DNA of 64,000 nt from Actinomadura kijaniata NBRC 14229 (GCF_001552175.1 NZ_BCQR01000008.1:53296-117295), one strand, 5' to 3'. Counted from the stretch's first letter, positions 25,374 to 35,438 are shown. A program made the numbers and translations. Notes: generated by a model not told the origin, from the letters alone.

Positions 25374-25960
25374 CGGGCCCGTTCTACCACCGGGGCGCCC
25401 GCGAGATGCAGCGCCGCCTGGACACCGAGCGGCTCGCGCGGCGCCTCGCCGACCGGTACGTGCTGGACGGGCTGGGCGACGGCGACATCGCGCTCATCGG
25501 CGCCGCCGACCGCTTCTTCCTCGCGACCGCCGACGACCGCGGAAGGCCCGACTGCTCCTACAAGGGCGGGCTGCCCGGGTTCGTCCGCGTGCTGGACCGG
25601 CGGACGCTGGAGTTCCCCAGCTACGACGGCAACGGCATGTTCCGGAGCCTCGGCAACATCCTGGTGAACCCGGCCGTGGGCCTGCTGTTCATCGACCACG
25701 GCCGCCCGATCAAGCTGCGCCTCAACGGTGACGCGTCCGTCTCGACGGACCCGCGGCACACCGCCCGCTTCGAGGGCGCGGACGCGACGGTCACGGTGCG
25801 GATCCGCGAGGTCTTCGAGAACTGCCCGCGCTACCTGCACGACCCGGTGACCGGCGCGCGCTCCAGGCACTGCCCCCGTCCCGGCCACATCCCGCCGGAT
25901 CCCGACTGGAAGCGCAAACCCGAATACGACGGCATCGTCCGCCGCACCGGCGTCGAATGA
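25370..25960 (+). CDS. pyridoxamine-5'-phosphate-oxidase-like flavin split-barrel protein
   Basis: A 196-residue FMN-binding split-barrel protein: a helical start, then ALIGAADRFFLATADDRGRPDCSYKGGLPGFVRVLD, LEFPSYDGNGMFRSLGNILVNPAVGLLFIDH, typical of the PNPOx superfamily. It may be a flavin-dependent reductase or oxidase, not necessarily vitamin B6 related. Its GTG overlaps the LysR stop, so it is co-expressed with the regulator and could be a tailoring enzyme for the divergent cluster or a housekeeping passenger. Confidence 0.75.
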   Translation: MTGPFYHRGAREMQRRLDTERLARRLADRYVLDGLGDGDIALIGAADRFFLATADDRGRPDCSYKGGLPGFVRVLDRRTLEFPSYDGNGMFRSLGNILVNPAVGLLFIDHGRPIKLRLNGDASVSTDPRHTARFEGADATVTVRIREVFENCPRYLHDPVTGARSRHCPRPGHIPPDPDWKRKPEYDGIVRRTGVE

Positions 25961-26129
25961 ACCCGCCGCGGGCGGGCCGTTCCGCCGAGCCGAGGCCCTG
26001 ACCTGTGTTTTTCCAGGGTCCCGGGGGTAGGGCGTGTACGGACTGTCACGTATTGTTATTGATCACGTGCAACGCGTCGTCACGGGGGCGGCGTCCCGTG
26101 TCGTTCCCGCCGTCCGAAGGGAGCACGCC

Positions 26130-27515
26130 ATGCCCACACCCCGCGTCGTGATCGTGGGCGCCGGATTCGCCGGCTACAACGTCGCCCGGCTGCTGGAGCG
26201 CAGGCTGCGCCGCGGCCAGGCCCAACTCAAGATCATCGCACCGCACGGCTACTCGCTCTACCAGCCGCTGCTGCCGGAGGTGGCCGCGGGCGTGCTGGAC
26301 CCGCGCTCGATCGCCGGGCCGCTGCACCGCATGCTGCGCCGCACCCAGCTGGTCCCCGGCAGGGCGACCGGCGTGGACCTGGCCGCCCGCACCGTCGAGG
26401 TCGACATGATCGACGGGTCGGTGAAGGCGGTGCCCTACGACCGCCTCGTGCTGTGCCCCGGCAGCGTCACCCGCACCTTCGACATCCCCGGGCTGAAGGA
26501 GCACGCCCACGGGATGAAGAACCTGGCCGAGGCCGTCTACATGCGCGACCACGTCATCGCCCAGCTGGAGCTGGCCAGCGCCACCGACGACGCCGCCGAG
26601 CGCGCCGCGCGCCTCGGCTTCCTGGTGGTCGGCGGCGGCTACTCGGGCGTGGAGACCGCCGCCAACCTGCACCTGCTCACCCTCAACGCGATGCGGCGCT
26701 TCCCGCGCCTGGACCCCGACCTGCTGTCGTGGACGCTGATCGACCTCGCGCCGCGCCTGCTGCCCGAGCTCGGCGAACGGCTCGGCGACGTCGCGATGGC
26801 CAAGCTGCGCCGCCGCGGCATCGACATCCGGCTGCGCGTCAGCCTCAAGAGCCTCACCGCCGACAGCGCCGAGATGACCGACGGGCGCGTGCTGCCGACC
26901 CGCACCGTCATCTGGACGGCCGGGGTCACGCCCGCGCCGGTCGTCGCCACGCTGGACCGGCCGACCGAGAAGGGTCGCCTGGTGGTCGGCGCGGACCTGC
27001 GGCTGCCGGGCCACCCGGAGGTGTTCGCGCTCGGCGACGCCGCCGCCGTGCCCGACCTGGCCAGGGGCGACGGCGCGATCTGCCCGCCGACCGCCCAGCA
27101 CGCCACCCGCCAGGCCCGCGCCGTCGCCCACAACGTGGCCGCGTCGCTGACCGGCCGGGAACCGCGCCCCTACCACCACCGCGACCTCGGCATGGTCGTC
27201 GACCTGGGCGGCCCGCAGGCCGTCGCGCGCCCGCTGGGGGTGCCGCTGACCGGCGTGCCCGCGCAGGCCGTCACGCGCGGCTACCACCTGTCCACGGTGC
27301 CGTCGCTGCGCGCCAAGGCGCGGGTGCTGGGGGACTGGCTGCTGCACAGCCTGGCGGGCGACGACCTGATCCGGCTCGGCTTCCTCGACACCCGCACCGG
27401 CCGCCAGGTGGACCTGGAGCACTCGGTGCCCGACCAGGACGCGCGGGTCTCGGGATCGCGATCGGCCGGTAAGGATTCGGCAAGGCGGGGCGACCGGGTG
27501 ACGCACGCGGGGTAG
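26130..27515 (+). CDS. ndh: type II NADH dehydrogenase-like FAD oxidoreductase
   Basis: A 461-residue two-dinucleotide-binding flavoprotein. The FAD motif is VVIVGAGFAGYNVARLL at the N-terminus, the NAD motif VVGGGYSGVETA lies near residue 165, and the FAD C-terminal signature VFALGDAAAVPD near 305, as in NDH-2 enzymes that pass electrons from NADH to menaquinone without pumping protons. A C-terminal amphipathic region could dock on the membrane. I chose ATG 26130 after GAAGGGAG. It stands alone, 35 bases before the sugar-binding lipoprotein gene. Confidence 0.8.
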   Translation: MPTPRVVIVGAGFAGYNVARLLERRLRRGQAQLKIIAPHGYSLYQPLLPEVAAGVLDPRSIAGPLHRMLRRTQLVPGRATGVDLAARTVEVDMIDGSVKAVPYDRLVLCPGSVTRTFDIPGLKEHAHGMKNLAEAVYMRDHVIAQLELASATDDAAERAARLGFLVVGGGYSGVETAANLHLLTLNAMRRFPRLDPDLLSWTLIDLAPRLLPELGERLGDVAMAKLRRRGIDIRLRVSLKSLTADSAEMTDGRVLPTRTVIWTAGVTPAPVVATLDRPTEKGRLVVGADLRLPGHPEVFALGDAAAVPDLARGDGAICPPTAQHATRQARAVAHNVAASLTGREPRPYHHRDLGMVVDLGGPQAVARPLGVPLTGVPAQAVTRGYHLSTVPSLRAKARVLGDWLLHSLAGDDLIRLGFLDTRTGRQVDLEHSVPDQDARVSGSRSAGKDSARRGDRVTHAG

Positions 27516-27550
27516 GCCCCGCTCCGAAGCGAAACGATCAAGGGGGAGCG

Positions 27551-28789
27551 ATGCGCGTGCGGGCGGCGCTGGCGGCGGCCGCCGTCGCGGCGGGCCTGGC
27601 CGCCGGGTGCGGCTCCGACGGCCCCGCGACGCCCGTCGTCAACCTCTACAACGCGCCGCAGCAGAACCTGTCCGCCATCGTCGAACGCTGCAACGGCCTC
27701 GCCGGGGGCCGCTACCGGATCGTCCTCAACACGCTGCCGCGCGGCGCCGACGACCAGCGCGAGCAGCTGGTGCGGCGGCTGGCCGCCGAGGACGACGGCC
27801 TCGACGTGCTCGGCCTGGACGTCACCTGGACCGCCGAGCTCGCCGAGGCCGGATGGATCCGCGAGTGGACCGGCGCCCACGCCGAACGGGCCCGGCGCGG
27901 CACCCTCACCCGGCCGCTCGACACCGCCACCTGGCAGGGCAGGCTGTACGCCGCGCCCTACAACACCAACGTGCAACTGCTGTGGTACCGCTCGGACCTG
28001 CTGCCCGAACCGCCCGCCACCTGGTCGCAGATGATGGCCGCCTCCGCGCGGCTGGCGGCCGACGGGAGACCCGCCTACGGCGAGGTCACCGGCGCGCAGT
28101 ACGAGGGCCTGGTGGTGTGGTTCAACAGCATGGTCGCCTCCGCCGGGGGGAGCATGCTGAGCGCCGACGGCGAACGCGTCGACCTCGGCGCCCCCGCCCG
28201 CAGGGCGCTCGCCGTCATGCGGGACTACGCGCGCTCCCGGGCCGCCGACCCGTCGCTGGCCAACACCAAGGAGGACGACGCCCGGCTGGCGGTGGAGAGC
28301 GGCCGCGCCGCCTACGAGGTCAACTGGCCGTTCGTGTACGCCTCGATGGCCGGCAACCGGCCCGGCATGCTGCGCCACTTCCGGTGGGCGCCCTATCCGG
28401 GCATCGACGGGCCGGGCCGCTCCCCGCTGGGCGGCGCGAACTTCGCCGTCAGCAGCTACTCCAGGCGGCCCGCGCAGGCGTTCGAGGCCGCGCTGTGCCT
28501 GCGCGACCCCGAGAGCCAGCGGATCGCCGCCGTCCGGGACGGCCTGCCGCCCACCCTGGAGTCGGTCTACGACGCCGAGGGCATGCGCGAGGCGTACCCG
28601 ATGAAGGAGGCGATCCTGGCGGCGCTGAAGACCGCCGCGCCCCGGCCCGTCACCCCCACCTACCAGAACGTCTCCACGGTCACGGCGGTCGCGCTGTCGC
28701 CGCCGGGCTCCATCGACCCCGACCGCACGCTGGCGAGCCTGCGCGAGCAGATCGCCGAGGCGCTGCAGAGCAAGGGGGTGCTGCCGTGA
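27551..28789 (+). CDS. lpqY: LpqY-like sugar-binding lipoprotein
   Basis: A 412-residue lipoprotein with a short signal and lipobox LAAGC (Cys20). The fold is that of extracellular solute-binding family 1; segments such as [20 protein letters not shown] and [30 protein letters not shown] are typical of trehalose-recycling LpqY proteins. It leads a four-gene operon with two permeases and an ATPase in LpqY-SugA-SugB-SugC order, with GTGA overlaps. Trehalose is the likely ligand, but related actinomycete systems bind other disaccharides. Confidence 0.78.
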   Translation: MRVRAALAAAAVAAGLAAGCGSDGPATPVVNLYNAPQQNLSAIVERCNGLAGGRYRIVLNTLPRGADDQREQLVRRLAAEDDGLDVLGLDVTWTAELAEAGWIREWTGAHAERARRGTLTRPLDTATWQGRLYAAPYNTNVQLLWYRSDLLPEPPATWSQMMAASARLAADGRPAYGEVTGAQYEGLVVWFNSMVASAGGSMLSADGERVDLGAPARRALAVMRDYARSRAADPSLANTKEDDARLAVESGRAAYEVNWPFVYASMAGNRPGMLRHFRWAPYPGIDGPGRSPLGGANFAVSSYSRRPAQAFEAALCLRDPESQRIAAVRDGLPPTLESVYDAEGMREAYPMKEAILAALKTAAPRPVTPTYQNVSTVTAVALSPPGSIDPDRTLASLREQIAEALQSKGVLP

Positions 28790-29703
28790 CGGCGCGCGCC
28801 GGCACCGCCGCCCGCACGCCCAGCGAGGGCAGGAGGGCCGAACGCCGCCTGGGCTGGTGGCTGTGCGCGCCCGCCGCGCTGGTGATGGTGCTGGTCGCCG
28901 GATGGCCGGTGCTGTACTCGCTGCTGCTGTCGCTGCAACGCAACGACCTGCGCTTCCCCGACCGGCGGGCCTGGGTCGGGCTGGACAACTACGCCACCGT
29001 GCTGACCAGCCCGTTCTGGTGGCAGGCGTTCGGCCTGACCCTGCTGGTCACCGCGGTCAGCGTGGTGCTGGAACTGGTGCTCGGCATGGCCGTCGCCGTC
29101 GCGATGTACCGGACGGTCGTCGGCCGCGGGCTGGTGCGGACCGTCGTGCTGATCCCGTACGGCATCGTCACCGTCGCCGCCGCCTACGGCTGGAAGTACG
29201 CCTGGACGCCCGGCACCGGCTGGCTCGCCGGGATGCTGCCCGCGGGGGAGGCCCCGCTCACCGAGCACTGGCCCGCCGTCGGCATCATCATCCTGGCCGA
29301 GGTGTGGAAGACCACGCCGTTCATGGCGCTGCTGCTGATGGCGGGGCTGGCACTGGTGCCCGAGGACACCCTGAAGGCCGCCGCGATGGACGGCGCGACC
29401 GCCTGGCAGCGGTTCACGATGGTCACGCTGCCGCTGATGAAGCCGGCGATCCTGGCGGCGCTGCTGTTCCGCACGCTGGACGCGTTCCGCGTCTTCGACA
29501 ACATCTACGTGCTCACCAACGGCGCGCAGCAGACCTCCTCGGTCTCGGTGATCGCCTACCACAACCTCATCGGCGGCCTGAACCTCGGCGTCGGCTCGAC
29601 CATGTCGGTGCTCATCTTCCTGACCGTCGCGCTGGTCGCGTTCGTGTTCGTCAAGGGCTTCGGCACCGCCGCGCCCGGCCGGGACCCGGAGGGACGGCGG
29701 TGA
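28786..29703 (+). CDS. sugA: trehalose-type ABC permease SugA
   Basis: A 305-residue MalF-class permease with six helices and the ATPase-docking EAA loop ([13 protein letters not shown]). The GTG start overlaps the binding-protein stop by four bases (GTGA), and its stop overlaps the SugB start in the same way, so the importer is translationally coupled. Name by gene order and resemblance to mycobacterial SugA. Confidence 0.78.
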   Translation: MTARAGTAARTPSEGRRAERRLGWWLCAPAALVMVLVAGWPVLYSLLLSLQRNDLRFPDRRAWVGLDNYATVLTSPFWWQAFGLTLLVTAVSVVLELVLGMAVAVAMYRTVVGRGLVRTVVLIPYGIVTVAAAYGWKYAWTPGTGWLAGMLPAGEAPLTEHWPAVGIIILAEVWKTTPFMALLLMAGLALVPEDTLKAAAMDGATAWQRFTMVTLPLMKPAILAALLFRTLDAFRVFDNIYVLTNGAQQTSSVSVIAYHNLIGGLNLGVGSTMSVLIFLTVALVAFVFVKGFGTAAPGRDPEGRR

Positions 29704-30527
29704 CGACGGGGCGGAACAGGGCGAGGTGGAGCGCCGTCAACGCGCTGGTGCTGCTGTACGCGCTGGTGCCGGTCGCGTGGATCGCGGCGCTGTCGTTCAA
29801 GACGCCCGCCACCATCAGCGACGGGGCGTTCTGGCCCCGCCGGTGGACCCTGGACAACTACCGGGGCATCTTCGCCAACGACGACTTCGTGCGCGGCCTG
29901 GTCAACTCGATCGGCATCGGGCTGATCTCCACCGCGGTCGCCATCGCCGTCGGCACGCTGGCCGCCTACGCGATCGCGCGGCTGGCGTTCCCCGGCAAGT
30001 CGCTGGTGCTCGGCGTCTCGCTGCTGATCGCGATGTTCCCGCAGATCTCGCTGGTGACGCCGCTGTTCCAGATCGAGCGCGGCCTCGGGCTGTTCAACAC
30101 CTGGCCCGGCCTGATCCTGCCGTACGTCACCTTCGCGCTGCCGCTGACCATCTACACGCTGTCGACGTTCTTCCGCGAGATCCCGTGGGACCTGGAGAAG
30201 GCCGCCAAGATGGACGGGGCGACGCCGTTCCAGGCGTTCCGCCTGGTCATCGCGCCGCTGGCGATGCCCGGGGTGGTGACCACGGCCATCCTGGCGTTCA
30301 TCGTGTGCTGGAACGACTTCCTGTTCTCGATCTCGCTGACCTCCTCCGACGCGGCCCGCACCGCGCCGGCCACGATCTCGTTCTTCACCGGCAGCTCCCA
30401 GTTCGAGGACCCGACCGGGTCGATCGCGGCGGCCGCCATGGTGATCACGGTGCCGATCGTGGTGTTCGTGCTGCTGTTCCAGCGCCGGATCGTGTCCGGC
30501 CTGACCTCCGGAGCGGTGAAGGGATAG
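29700..30527 (+). CDS. sugB: trehalose-type ABC permease SugB
   Basis: A 275-residue MalG-class permease with a very short cytoplasmic N-terminus, six helices, and the EAA loop [15 protein letters not shown]. The C-terminus ends in [14 protein letters not shown], the conserved tail of this class. It starts at a GTG overlapping the SugA stop. The third gene of the LpqY-SugABC-like operon. Confidence 0.78.
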   Translation: MTTGRNRARWSAVNALVLLYALVPVAWIAALSFKTPATISDGAFWPRRWTLDNYRGIFANDDFVRGLVNSIGIGLISTAVAIAVGTLAAYAIARLAFPGKSLVLGVSLLIAMFPQISLVTPLFQIERGLGLFNTWPGLILPYVTFALPLTIYTLSTFFREIPWDLEKAAKMDGATPFQAFRLVIAPLAMPGVVTTAILAFIVCWNDFLFSISLTSSDAARTAPATISFFTGSSQFEDPTGSIAAAAMVITVPIVVFVLLFQRRIVSGLTSGAVKG

Positions 30528-30551
30528 TGGGGGAGAGGATGGGGTCCCGCC

Positions 30552-31727
30552 ATGGCTGAGATCGCGCTGGAGAAGGTCGGCAAGACCTATCCCGACGGCT
30601 ACACCGCCGTGCACGCCCTCGACCTGACCGTCGCCGACGGCGAGTTCGTCATCCTGGTCGGGCCGTCGGGCTGCGGCAAGTCCACCACCCTCAACATGAT
30701 CGCGGGCCTGGAGGACATCACCTCCGGAGAGCTGCGCATCGACGGGACCCGCGTCAACGAGGTCGCCCCGCGCGCCCGCGACATCGCGATGGTGTTCCAG
30801 TCCTACGCCCTGTACCCGCACATGACCGTCCGCGAGAACATCGGGTTCCCGCTGCGGCTGGCCGGGATGGACAGGGCGCGGGCGGCCGGGAAGATCGAGG
30901 AGACCGCGCGGATCCTCGACCTGGAGGGCCTGCTGGACCGCCGCCCCGCGCACCTGTCGGGAGGGCAGCGGCAGCGGGTGGCGATGGGCCGGGCCATCGT
31001 CCGCGACCCCAGGGCGTTCCTGATGGACGAGCCGCTGTCCAACCTGGACGCCAAGCTGCGCGTGCAGATGCGCACCACGATCTCCCGGCTCCAGAAGCGG
31101 CTGGGCACCACCACCGTGTACGTCACCCACGACCAGACCGAGGCGATGACCCTCGGCGACCGCATGGTGCTGATGAACAAGGGGCGCGTCCAGCAGGTCG
31201 GCCCGCCCGACGAGCTGTACCGGCGCCCGCACAACCTGTTCGTGGCCGGGTTCGTGGGGTCCCCGGCCATGAACTTCCTGCCCGCCGAGATCCAGGACGG
31301 CGCCCTGCGGAGCGTGATCGGCCGCATCCCGCTGACCGACCGGATGCGGAACGCCCTGCAACGGCGCCGCGGCGTGCCCCGCGAACTCGTCCTCGGCGTC
31401 CGGCCCGAGGCGTTCGCCGACCCGCGGCTGGGAGGCGTCCACGGCGGGGCGGAGCCGTGCTCCTTCACCGGGCAGGTGGAGATCCTGGAGTCGCTGGGCG
31501 CCGAGAAACTGGCCTACCTCACCCTGGACGCGGACGCCGCGGTGCGCTCCGAGCACCTGGCCGACGCGTTCCAGGGCCGGGAGTCCTGGAGCGGCGACCA
31601 GCTCGTCGCCCGCCTCGACCCGGCGTCACCGGTCCGCGAGGGCGACGAGCTGGAACTGGTCTACGACCCGGACGCGATCCACCTGTTCGCGCCCGACACC
31701 GGCGTCAACCTCACCGAGGACGCCTGA
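30552..31727 (+). CDS. sugC: ABC transporter ATPase, SugC/MsiK/UgpC type
   Basis: A 391-residue ATPase with Walker A (GPSGCGKST), Q-loop ([10 protein letters not shown]), signature ([14 protein letters not shown]), Walker B ([17 protein letters not shown]) and H-loop (VTHDQTEA), followed by a TOBE/MalK-type regulatory domain from about residue 240. It energises the adjacent SugAB permeases. MsiK-type enzymes serve several sugar importers, and the xylo-oligosaccharide importer at 8-11.5 kb has no ATPase of its own, so sharing is possible but unproven. The start is 24 bases after SugB. Confidence 0.85.
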   Translation: MAEIALEKVGKTYPDGYTAVHALDLTVADGEFVILVGPSGCGKSTTLNMIAGLEDITSGELRIDGTRVNEVAPRARDIAMVFQSYALYPHMTVRENIGFPLRLAGMDRARAAGKIEETARILDLEGLLDRRPAHLSGGQRQRVAMGRAIVRDPRAFLMDEPLSNLDAKLRVQMRTTISRLQKRLGTTTVYVTHDQTEAMTLGDRMVLMNKGRVQQVGPPDELYRRPHNLFVAGFVGSPAMNFLPAEIQDGALRSVIGRIPLTDRMRNALQRRRGVPRELVLGVRPEAFADPRLGGVHGGAEPCSFTGQVEILESLGAEKLAYLTLDADAAVRSEHLADAFQGRESWSGDQLVARLDPASPVREGDELELVYDPDAIHLFAPDTGVNLTEDA

Positions 31728-31780
31728 CCCTCTCCGGCGGGGCGGCGCCAGGTGGCCGGCGAACGCGGCCGGGGCGGCTC

Positions 31781-33553
31781 TCAGCCGATGTCGAGGCGGG
31801 CCAGCAGACGCATCAGGCCGGGGGACAACCGGGAGATCAGGCGGCTCACCTTCGCCTCGGGGGTGACCGCGACGACGGCCCGGTCGCGCCGCACCGCCGC
31901 CACGATCTGCTCGGCGACGCCCTCGGGGCCGAAGTTGCGCAGCGCGTAGGCGCGGGAGGCGCGGTGCCGCCGCTGCTCCTGGTCCTCGGCCGCCAGCCCC
32001 ACGAACCGGGAGGTCCGGGTGATGTTGGTGTTGACGATGCCGGGGCAGATCGCGCTGACCCCGATGCCGTGGCCCTTCAGCTCGGCGCGCAGGCACTCCG
32101 ACAGCATCAGCACCGCCGCCTTGCTGGTGGCGTAGGCGGGCAGCGTCCGCGACGGGGTGAAGGCGGCGGCCGAGGCGGTGTTGACGATGTGGCCGCCCTC
32201 GCCGCGTTCGGCCATCGCCGCCCCGAACAGCCGCGATCCGTGGATCACGCCCCACAGGTTGACGTCCAGCACGCGCCGCCAGTCCTCGGCGGTGTGCTCC
32301 AGGAACGGCCCGGCCATGCCGATGCCCGCGTTGTTGACCACGACGTCGGGGACGCCGAGGTCGTGCAGCACCGTCTTGGCGAAGTGCTCCATCGCGCCGG
32401 CGTCCGACACGTCCACCTCGAAGGCGTGGGCGTCGGGGCCGACCAGCCCGGCCAGCTCGGCGGTGCGCCGCGCCGACGGCAGGTCCAGGTCGGCGGCGAC
32501 CACCTCCGCGCCGCGTTCGGCGAACGCCAGCGCCGTGGCGCGCCCGATGCCGCTGCCCGCTCCGGTGACGACCACCAGGGAGCCCTCGAACGGCCGCCGT
32601 CCCGCCTCCACCCTCGCGCGGCGCAGCGCCCGTGACCCGGCGGGGGTCAGCGTCCCGCCGGTGGCGCCGGTGATGTGCTCGCCGATCCATCGCGCGATCA
32701 CTCCGGGGTGGCTGCGCACCACCCAGTGCCCGGCGTCGATCGTCCGCAGCGACAGCCGCGGTGCCCGCGCGTTCAGCCCGGCGACCAGGTGCGGCGACAC
32801 GAACAGGTCCCGGGTCGGGACGATGACCTGCGTGGGGACGCTCGTGCGGCGGTCCAGCGGCCGGCGCAGCCGCTGCGTCATGTTGGCCCGGTACAGGCCG
32901 ACCCCGGCCGCGCCGTCGCGCGCCAGCGTCCGCGCCGGGTGCCCGGCGCGGGGCGCGACGCCCTCCCCGGCCTCCAGCGCGCGGGTGAACAGCCGGGTGA
33001 TCCCCGCCCGCCACAGCGTCTCGGGCAGCAGCGGCGTCTGGAAGAAGTAGATGTACCAGGACCGCAGCGCCTGGCCGAGGGAGCGCTTGAGGTCGCGCGG
33101 GGTGGGGCGGCGCAGGCCGCGGCGCGTCAGGTGCGCCACGTGGTCCAGGCACGGCCCCGAGATCGAGGTGAACGAGGCGAACCGGTCGGGCATGGTGCAG
33201 GCCGCCTCCCACCCCTGGATCGACCCCCAGTCGTGCCCGACCAGGTGCACCTTCCGGTCCGGCGCGGTCGCGTCCAGCACCGCGCGCAGGTCGGCCATCA
33301 GGTAGGAGAAGGTGTAGCGGCGCCGTCCGGACGGGCGGGACGACGCGCCCGCGCCGCGCACGTCGTAGCGCACCACGTGGTACCGCTCGGCCAGCTCGGC
33401 GGCGACCTCGTCCCACACCGCGTGGGTGTCGGGGTAGCCGTGCATGAGCAGAACGGTCGGCCTGCGGGGGTCGCCCTGCTCGTAGACGGCCAGGTCGACG
33501 CCGTCACCGCGCACCTTCCGGGCGCGCCTGGCGGGGGAGGGCACGGTCGTCAT
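31781..33553 (-). CDS. ephD: EphD-type fusion: epoxide hydrolase plus short-chain dehydrogenase
   Basis: A 590-residue fusion. Residues about 1-290 are an alpha/beta hydrolase with HGYP (38-41) and nucleophile Asp108 in LVGHDWGSIQGW, typical of epoxide hydrolases; residues about 315-570 are an SDR with the NAD(P) motif VTGAGSGIG, NNAG, and the catalytic YATSK. Size and order match mycobacterial EphD, which acts on epoxy lipids. Coupled hydrolysis and oxidation of one lipid substrate is the natural reading. It is translationally coupled to the upstream M24 gene (ATGA). Confidence 0.88.
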   Translation of the reverse strand: MTTVPSPARRARKVRGDGVDLAVYEQGDPRRPTVLLMHGYPDTHAVWDEVAAELAERYHVVRYDVRGAGASSRPSGRRRYTFSYLMADLRAVLDATAPDRKVHLVGHDWGSIQGWEAACTMPDRFASFTSISGPCLDHVAHLTRRGLRRPTPRDLKRSLGQALRSWYIYFFQTPLLPETLWRAGITRLFTRALEAGEGVAPRAGHPARTLARDGAAGVGLYRANMTQRLRRPLDRRTSVPTQVIVPTRDLFVSPHLVAGLNARAPRLSLRTIDAGHWVVRSHPGVIARWIGEHITGATGGTLTPAGSRALRRARVEAGRRPFEGSLVVVTGAGSGIGRATALAFAERGAEVVAADLDLPSARRTAELAGLVGPDAHAFEVDVSDAGAMEHFAKTVLHDLGVPDVVVNNAGIGMAGPFLEHTAEDWRRVLDVNLWGVIHGSRLFGAAMAERGEGGHIVNTASAAAFTPSRTLPAYATSKAAVLMLSECLRAELKGHGIGVSAICPGIVNTNITRTSRFVGLAAEDQEQRRHRASRAYALRNFGPEGVAEQIVAAVRRDRAVVAVTPEAKVSRLISRLSPGLMRLLARLDIG

Positions 33554-34419
33554 GCGTTCGCCTTCTCGTTCGGTGCGGCCTCGTCGGCGCGCGCGGCCCA
33601 GCGGTGGACGTGCGGGAGGTCGTCGTCGAGCCAGTAGGCGTCGTCCTCGGTCACGACGAGGATCTCCTCGAACTTCACTCCCACGCCCCGGAACCCGATG
33701 TGCGGCTCGACGGCCCACAGGCCGGGCGTCGGCGGGTGCTGGGAGCGCCGGGCGCCGTTCCACAGCGGGGAGCGGCCCTCCAGGCGTTCCTTGACCAGTT
33801 CGCGCCCGAGCGTCTGCAGGAACCGCACGCCGAACGGGAAACCGACGCGCCTGGGAAGTATCCCACCGATGATCCCGACCTGGTGGCCGATGACACGTCC
33901 GGGGTACTTGCGGTGCCGGTTCCGGTAGCCCTGGCGCTCGATGAGCGCGTCGACCTCGGCGTAGATCTCGGCGAACGGCCGCCTCCGCCGCACCAGCTCC
34001 AGGATCAGCGTCCGGTACTCGGCCAGGTCGGTGTCGAGCCGCTCCCACACGCGGTTCTCGCCGAGGACGCCGCCGTAGCCGATGTCGGCGGAGTAGCCGT
34101 CGCGCACCGGGGCCATGTCGAGGATGTAGGGCATCCCCTCCTCCAGCCGCCGGCCGCTGGGCAGGAAGGCGGCGGGGGTGCGGAAGCCGGTGAACGCGCT
34201 GCGGTCGCCGAACCAGGCGAACGGGGTGTGCAGCCAGTCGTCCACGCCGTTGGAGAGCAGCCAGCGGCGCATGCGGCGGCACGCCTCGCGTTCGGTCACG
34301 CCCGGTTCGAGGGTGGCGGCCACCTCGGCGGCGCACCGGTAGCACAGACGCTGCATCTCACGGAATCGCTCGAGCTCCGCCGCGTCGTCGGTGCGGGCGA
34401 GCGCCACTTTATTAGACAC
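33550..34419 (-). CDS. M24-family metallopeptidase-fold protein (Xaa-Pro peptidase-like)
   Basis: A 289-residue protein with the pita-bread fold of methionine aminopeptidase/prolidase. Metal ligands are visible: two aspartates in ILDMAPVRDGYSADIGY, a histidine in RVIGHQVGI, and glutamates in WAVEPH and VKFEEILVVTE. It lacks the N-terminal creatinase-like domain, so it is a compact form. A strong promoter (TTGACC, 18 bases, TTAATT) ends seven bases before the GTG start, which therefore lies at or close to the transcript start; a TetR-like palindrome covers it. It is co-transcribed with ephD, so a lipid-linked role is likelier than general peptide turnover. Confidence 0.75.
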   Translation of the reverse strand: MSNKVALARTDDAAELERFREMQRLCYRCAAEVAATLEPGVTEREACRRMRRWLLSNGVDDWLHTPFAWFGDRSAFTGFRTPAAFLPSGRRLEEGMPYILDMAPVRDGYSADIGYGGVLGENRVWERLDTDLAEYRTLILELVRRRRPFAEIYAEVDALIERQGYRNRHRKYPGRVIGHQVGIIGGILPRRVGFPFGVRFLQTLGRELVKERLEGRSPLWNGARRSQHPPTPGLWAVEPHIGFRGVGVKFEEILVVTEDDAYWLDDDLPHVHRWAARADEAAPNEKANA

Positions 34420-34431
34420 AGTGTTAATTAA
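34409..34431. promoter_or_regulatory. TetR-type operator over the M24/ephD promoter
   Basis: TTATTAGACAC-AG-TGTTAATTAA pairs at 8 of 11 arm positions and overlaps both the -10 element and the start codon. No TetR gene is adjacent, so the controller is encoded elsewhere. Confidence 0.5.
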
Positions 34432-34455
34432 GCGTCCGTGCCGGGGCCCGGTCAA
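34426..34455 (-). promoter_or_regulatory. promoter of the M24-ephD operon
   Basis: On the minus strand TTGACC (34455-34450) and TTAATT (34431-34426) are spaced by 18 bases, one of the best sigma-70-like promoters in the window. Confidence 0.6.
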
Positions 34456-34502
34456 GCCGCGCCCGGCGTGACGCGCGCCACGCCCGGCGGGGAGGCGTGC
34501 GG

Positions 34503-35438
34503 TCAGTAGGGGGTGTACCCGGCCTGCCGGGCGGCCGGGGAGTGCATCAGGTACTCCAGGGCCCGCGGGGTCGAGCACACCTGCGACGGGTGGTGCGAGG
34601 GCCGCAGGTAGACGGGGGCCTCGCCGAGCAGCAGCCGGAAGACCCCCGGGACGTGTCCCTTGCGGACCGAGCGCCGGTAGGCCCGGTACACGCGGGGCAG
34701 CGTCACCCTCCCCTTGATCGTCGGGTCCTGCCGCAGCAGGTACAGCGACCCGCCGATCAGCGCCCAGTACAGGAAGGACAGCGACACCAGCCAGGCCGCG
34801 ACCCGCATCGGGTACCGGCCGCCCACCGCCCGGTAGACGTCGAACACCACCGACCGGTGCTCGACCTCCTCGGCGCCGTGCCAGCGCAGCAGGTCCAGCA
34901 TCGTGGGGTCGACCCCCGCCTTGTCCAGCCGGTCGTTGTCCATGATCCACTGGCCGAGGACGGCGGTGTAGTGCTCGATCGAGGCCACGGCCGCCAGCTC
35001 GAACCGCAGCCGCCACCGCCACCTGCGCGGCGACCGGACCTTCAGCTCGGCCATCTGCCGGGCGCGGTCGGCGTTGCCCTGCCCCGCCGGTCCGGTGATC
35101 CGGGAGACGTCGATGCCGTTGGCCTCCAGGATCTGGTCCAGCACCCCCTGGTGGGAGCGGGCGTGCACCATCTCCTGCCCGATGAACCCCTTGATCTCCT
35201 CCAGCAGCCGGGGGTCCCTGATGTGGGGCCGCGCGTCCTTGACGCACTGGATGAACCACTTCTCGCCCTCGGGCAGCACGAGGTGGAAGGAGTTGATGAT
35301 GTGGGTGGCGACCGGGTCCCCGGGGATCCAGTGCAGCGGCGTGTCCGACCAGTCGAACGACACGCGCCGGGTCCTGATGGGAGGGTGCCTCTCGTCGATA
35401 TCGAAGGCCGGGCCGTCGGGCGTCGGAAGCCTCGTCAT
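34503..35438 (-). CDS. PF10118-type predicted metal-dependent hydrolase (ferritin-like)
   Basis: A 311-residue mostly helical protein of the 'predicted metal-dependent hydrolase' family. Iron- or metal-ligand patterns are visible: IGQEMVHARSHQ, ASIEHYTAVLG and HGAEEVEHRSVVFD (ExxxH and EExEH), arranged like a ferritin-type dimetal four-helix bundle; a hydrophobic helix (about 225-250) may bind membrane. The reaction is unknown; homologues often sit beside lipid-oxidation genes, as here beside ephD. I chose ATG 35438 because of GGTGGAGGAGAGG upstream. Confidence 0.75.
   Translation of the reverse strand: MTRLPTPDGPAFDIDERHPPIRTRRVSFDWSDTPLHWIPGDPVATHIINSFHLVLPEGEKWFIQCVKDARPHIRDPRLLEEIKGFIGQEMVHARSHQGVLDQILEANGIDVSRITGPAGQGNADRARQMAELKVRSPRRWRWRLRFELAAVASIEHYTAVLGQWIMDNDRLDKAGVDPTMLDLLRWHGAEEVEHRSVVFDVYRAVGGRYPMRVAAWLVSLSFLYWALIGGSLYLLRQDPTIKGRVTLPRVYRAYRRSVRKGHVPGVFRLLLGEAPVYLRPSHHPSQVCSTPRALEYLMHSPAARQAGYTPY

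Noticed and set aside
26040..26075. Rex-type operator before the NADH dehydrogenase gene
   Set aside because: TTGTTATTGATCACGTGCAA has a suggestive TTG...CAA outline, but the inner arms do not pair as in TTGTGAA-N-TTCACAA.
29556..31556. 666-codon minus-strand frame opposite sugB and sugC
   Set aside because: The plus strand encodes a complete ABC permease and ATPase with all motifs; the antisense frame has no domain, only Arg/Gln/His-rich shadow sequence.
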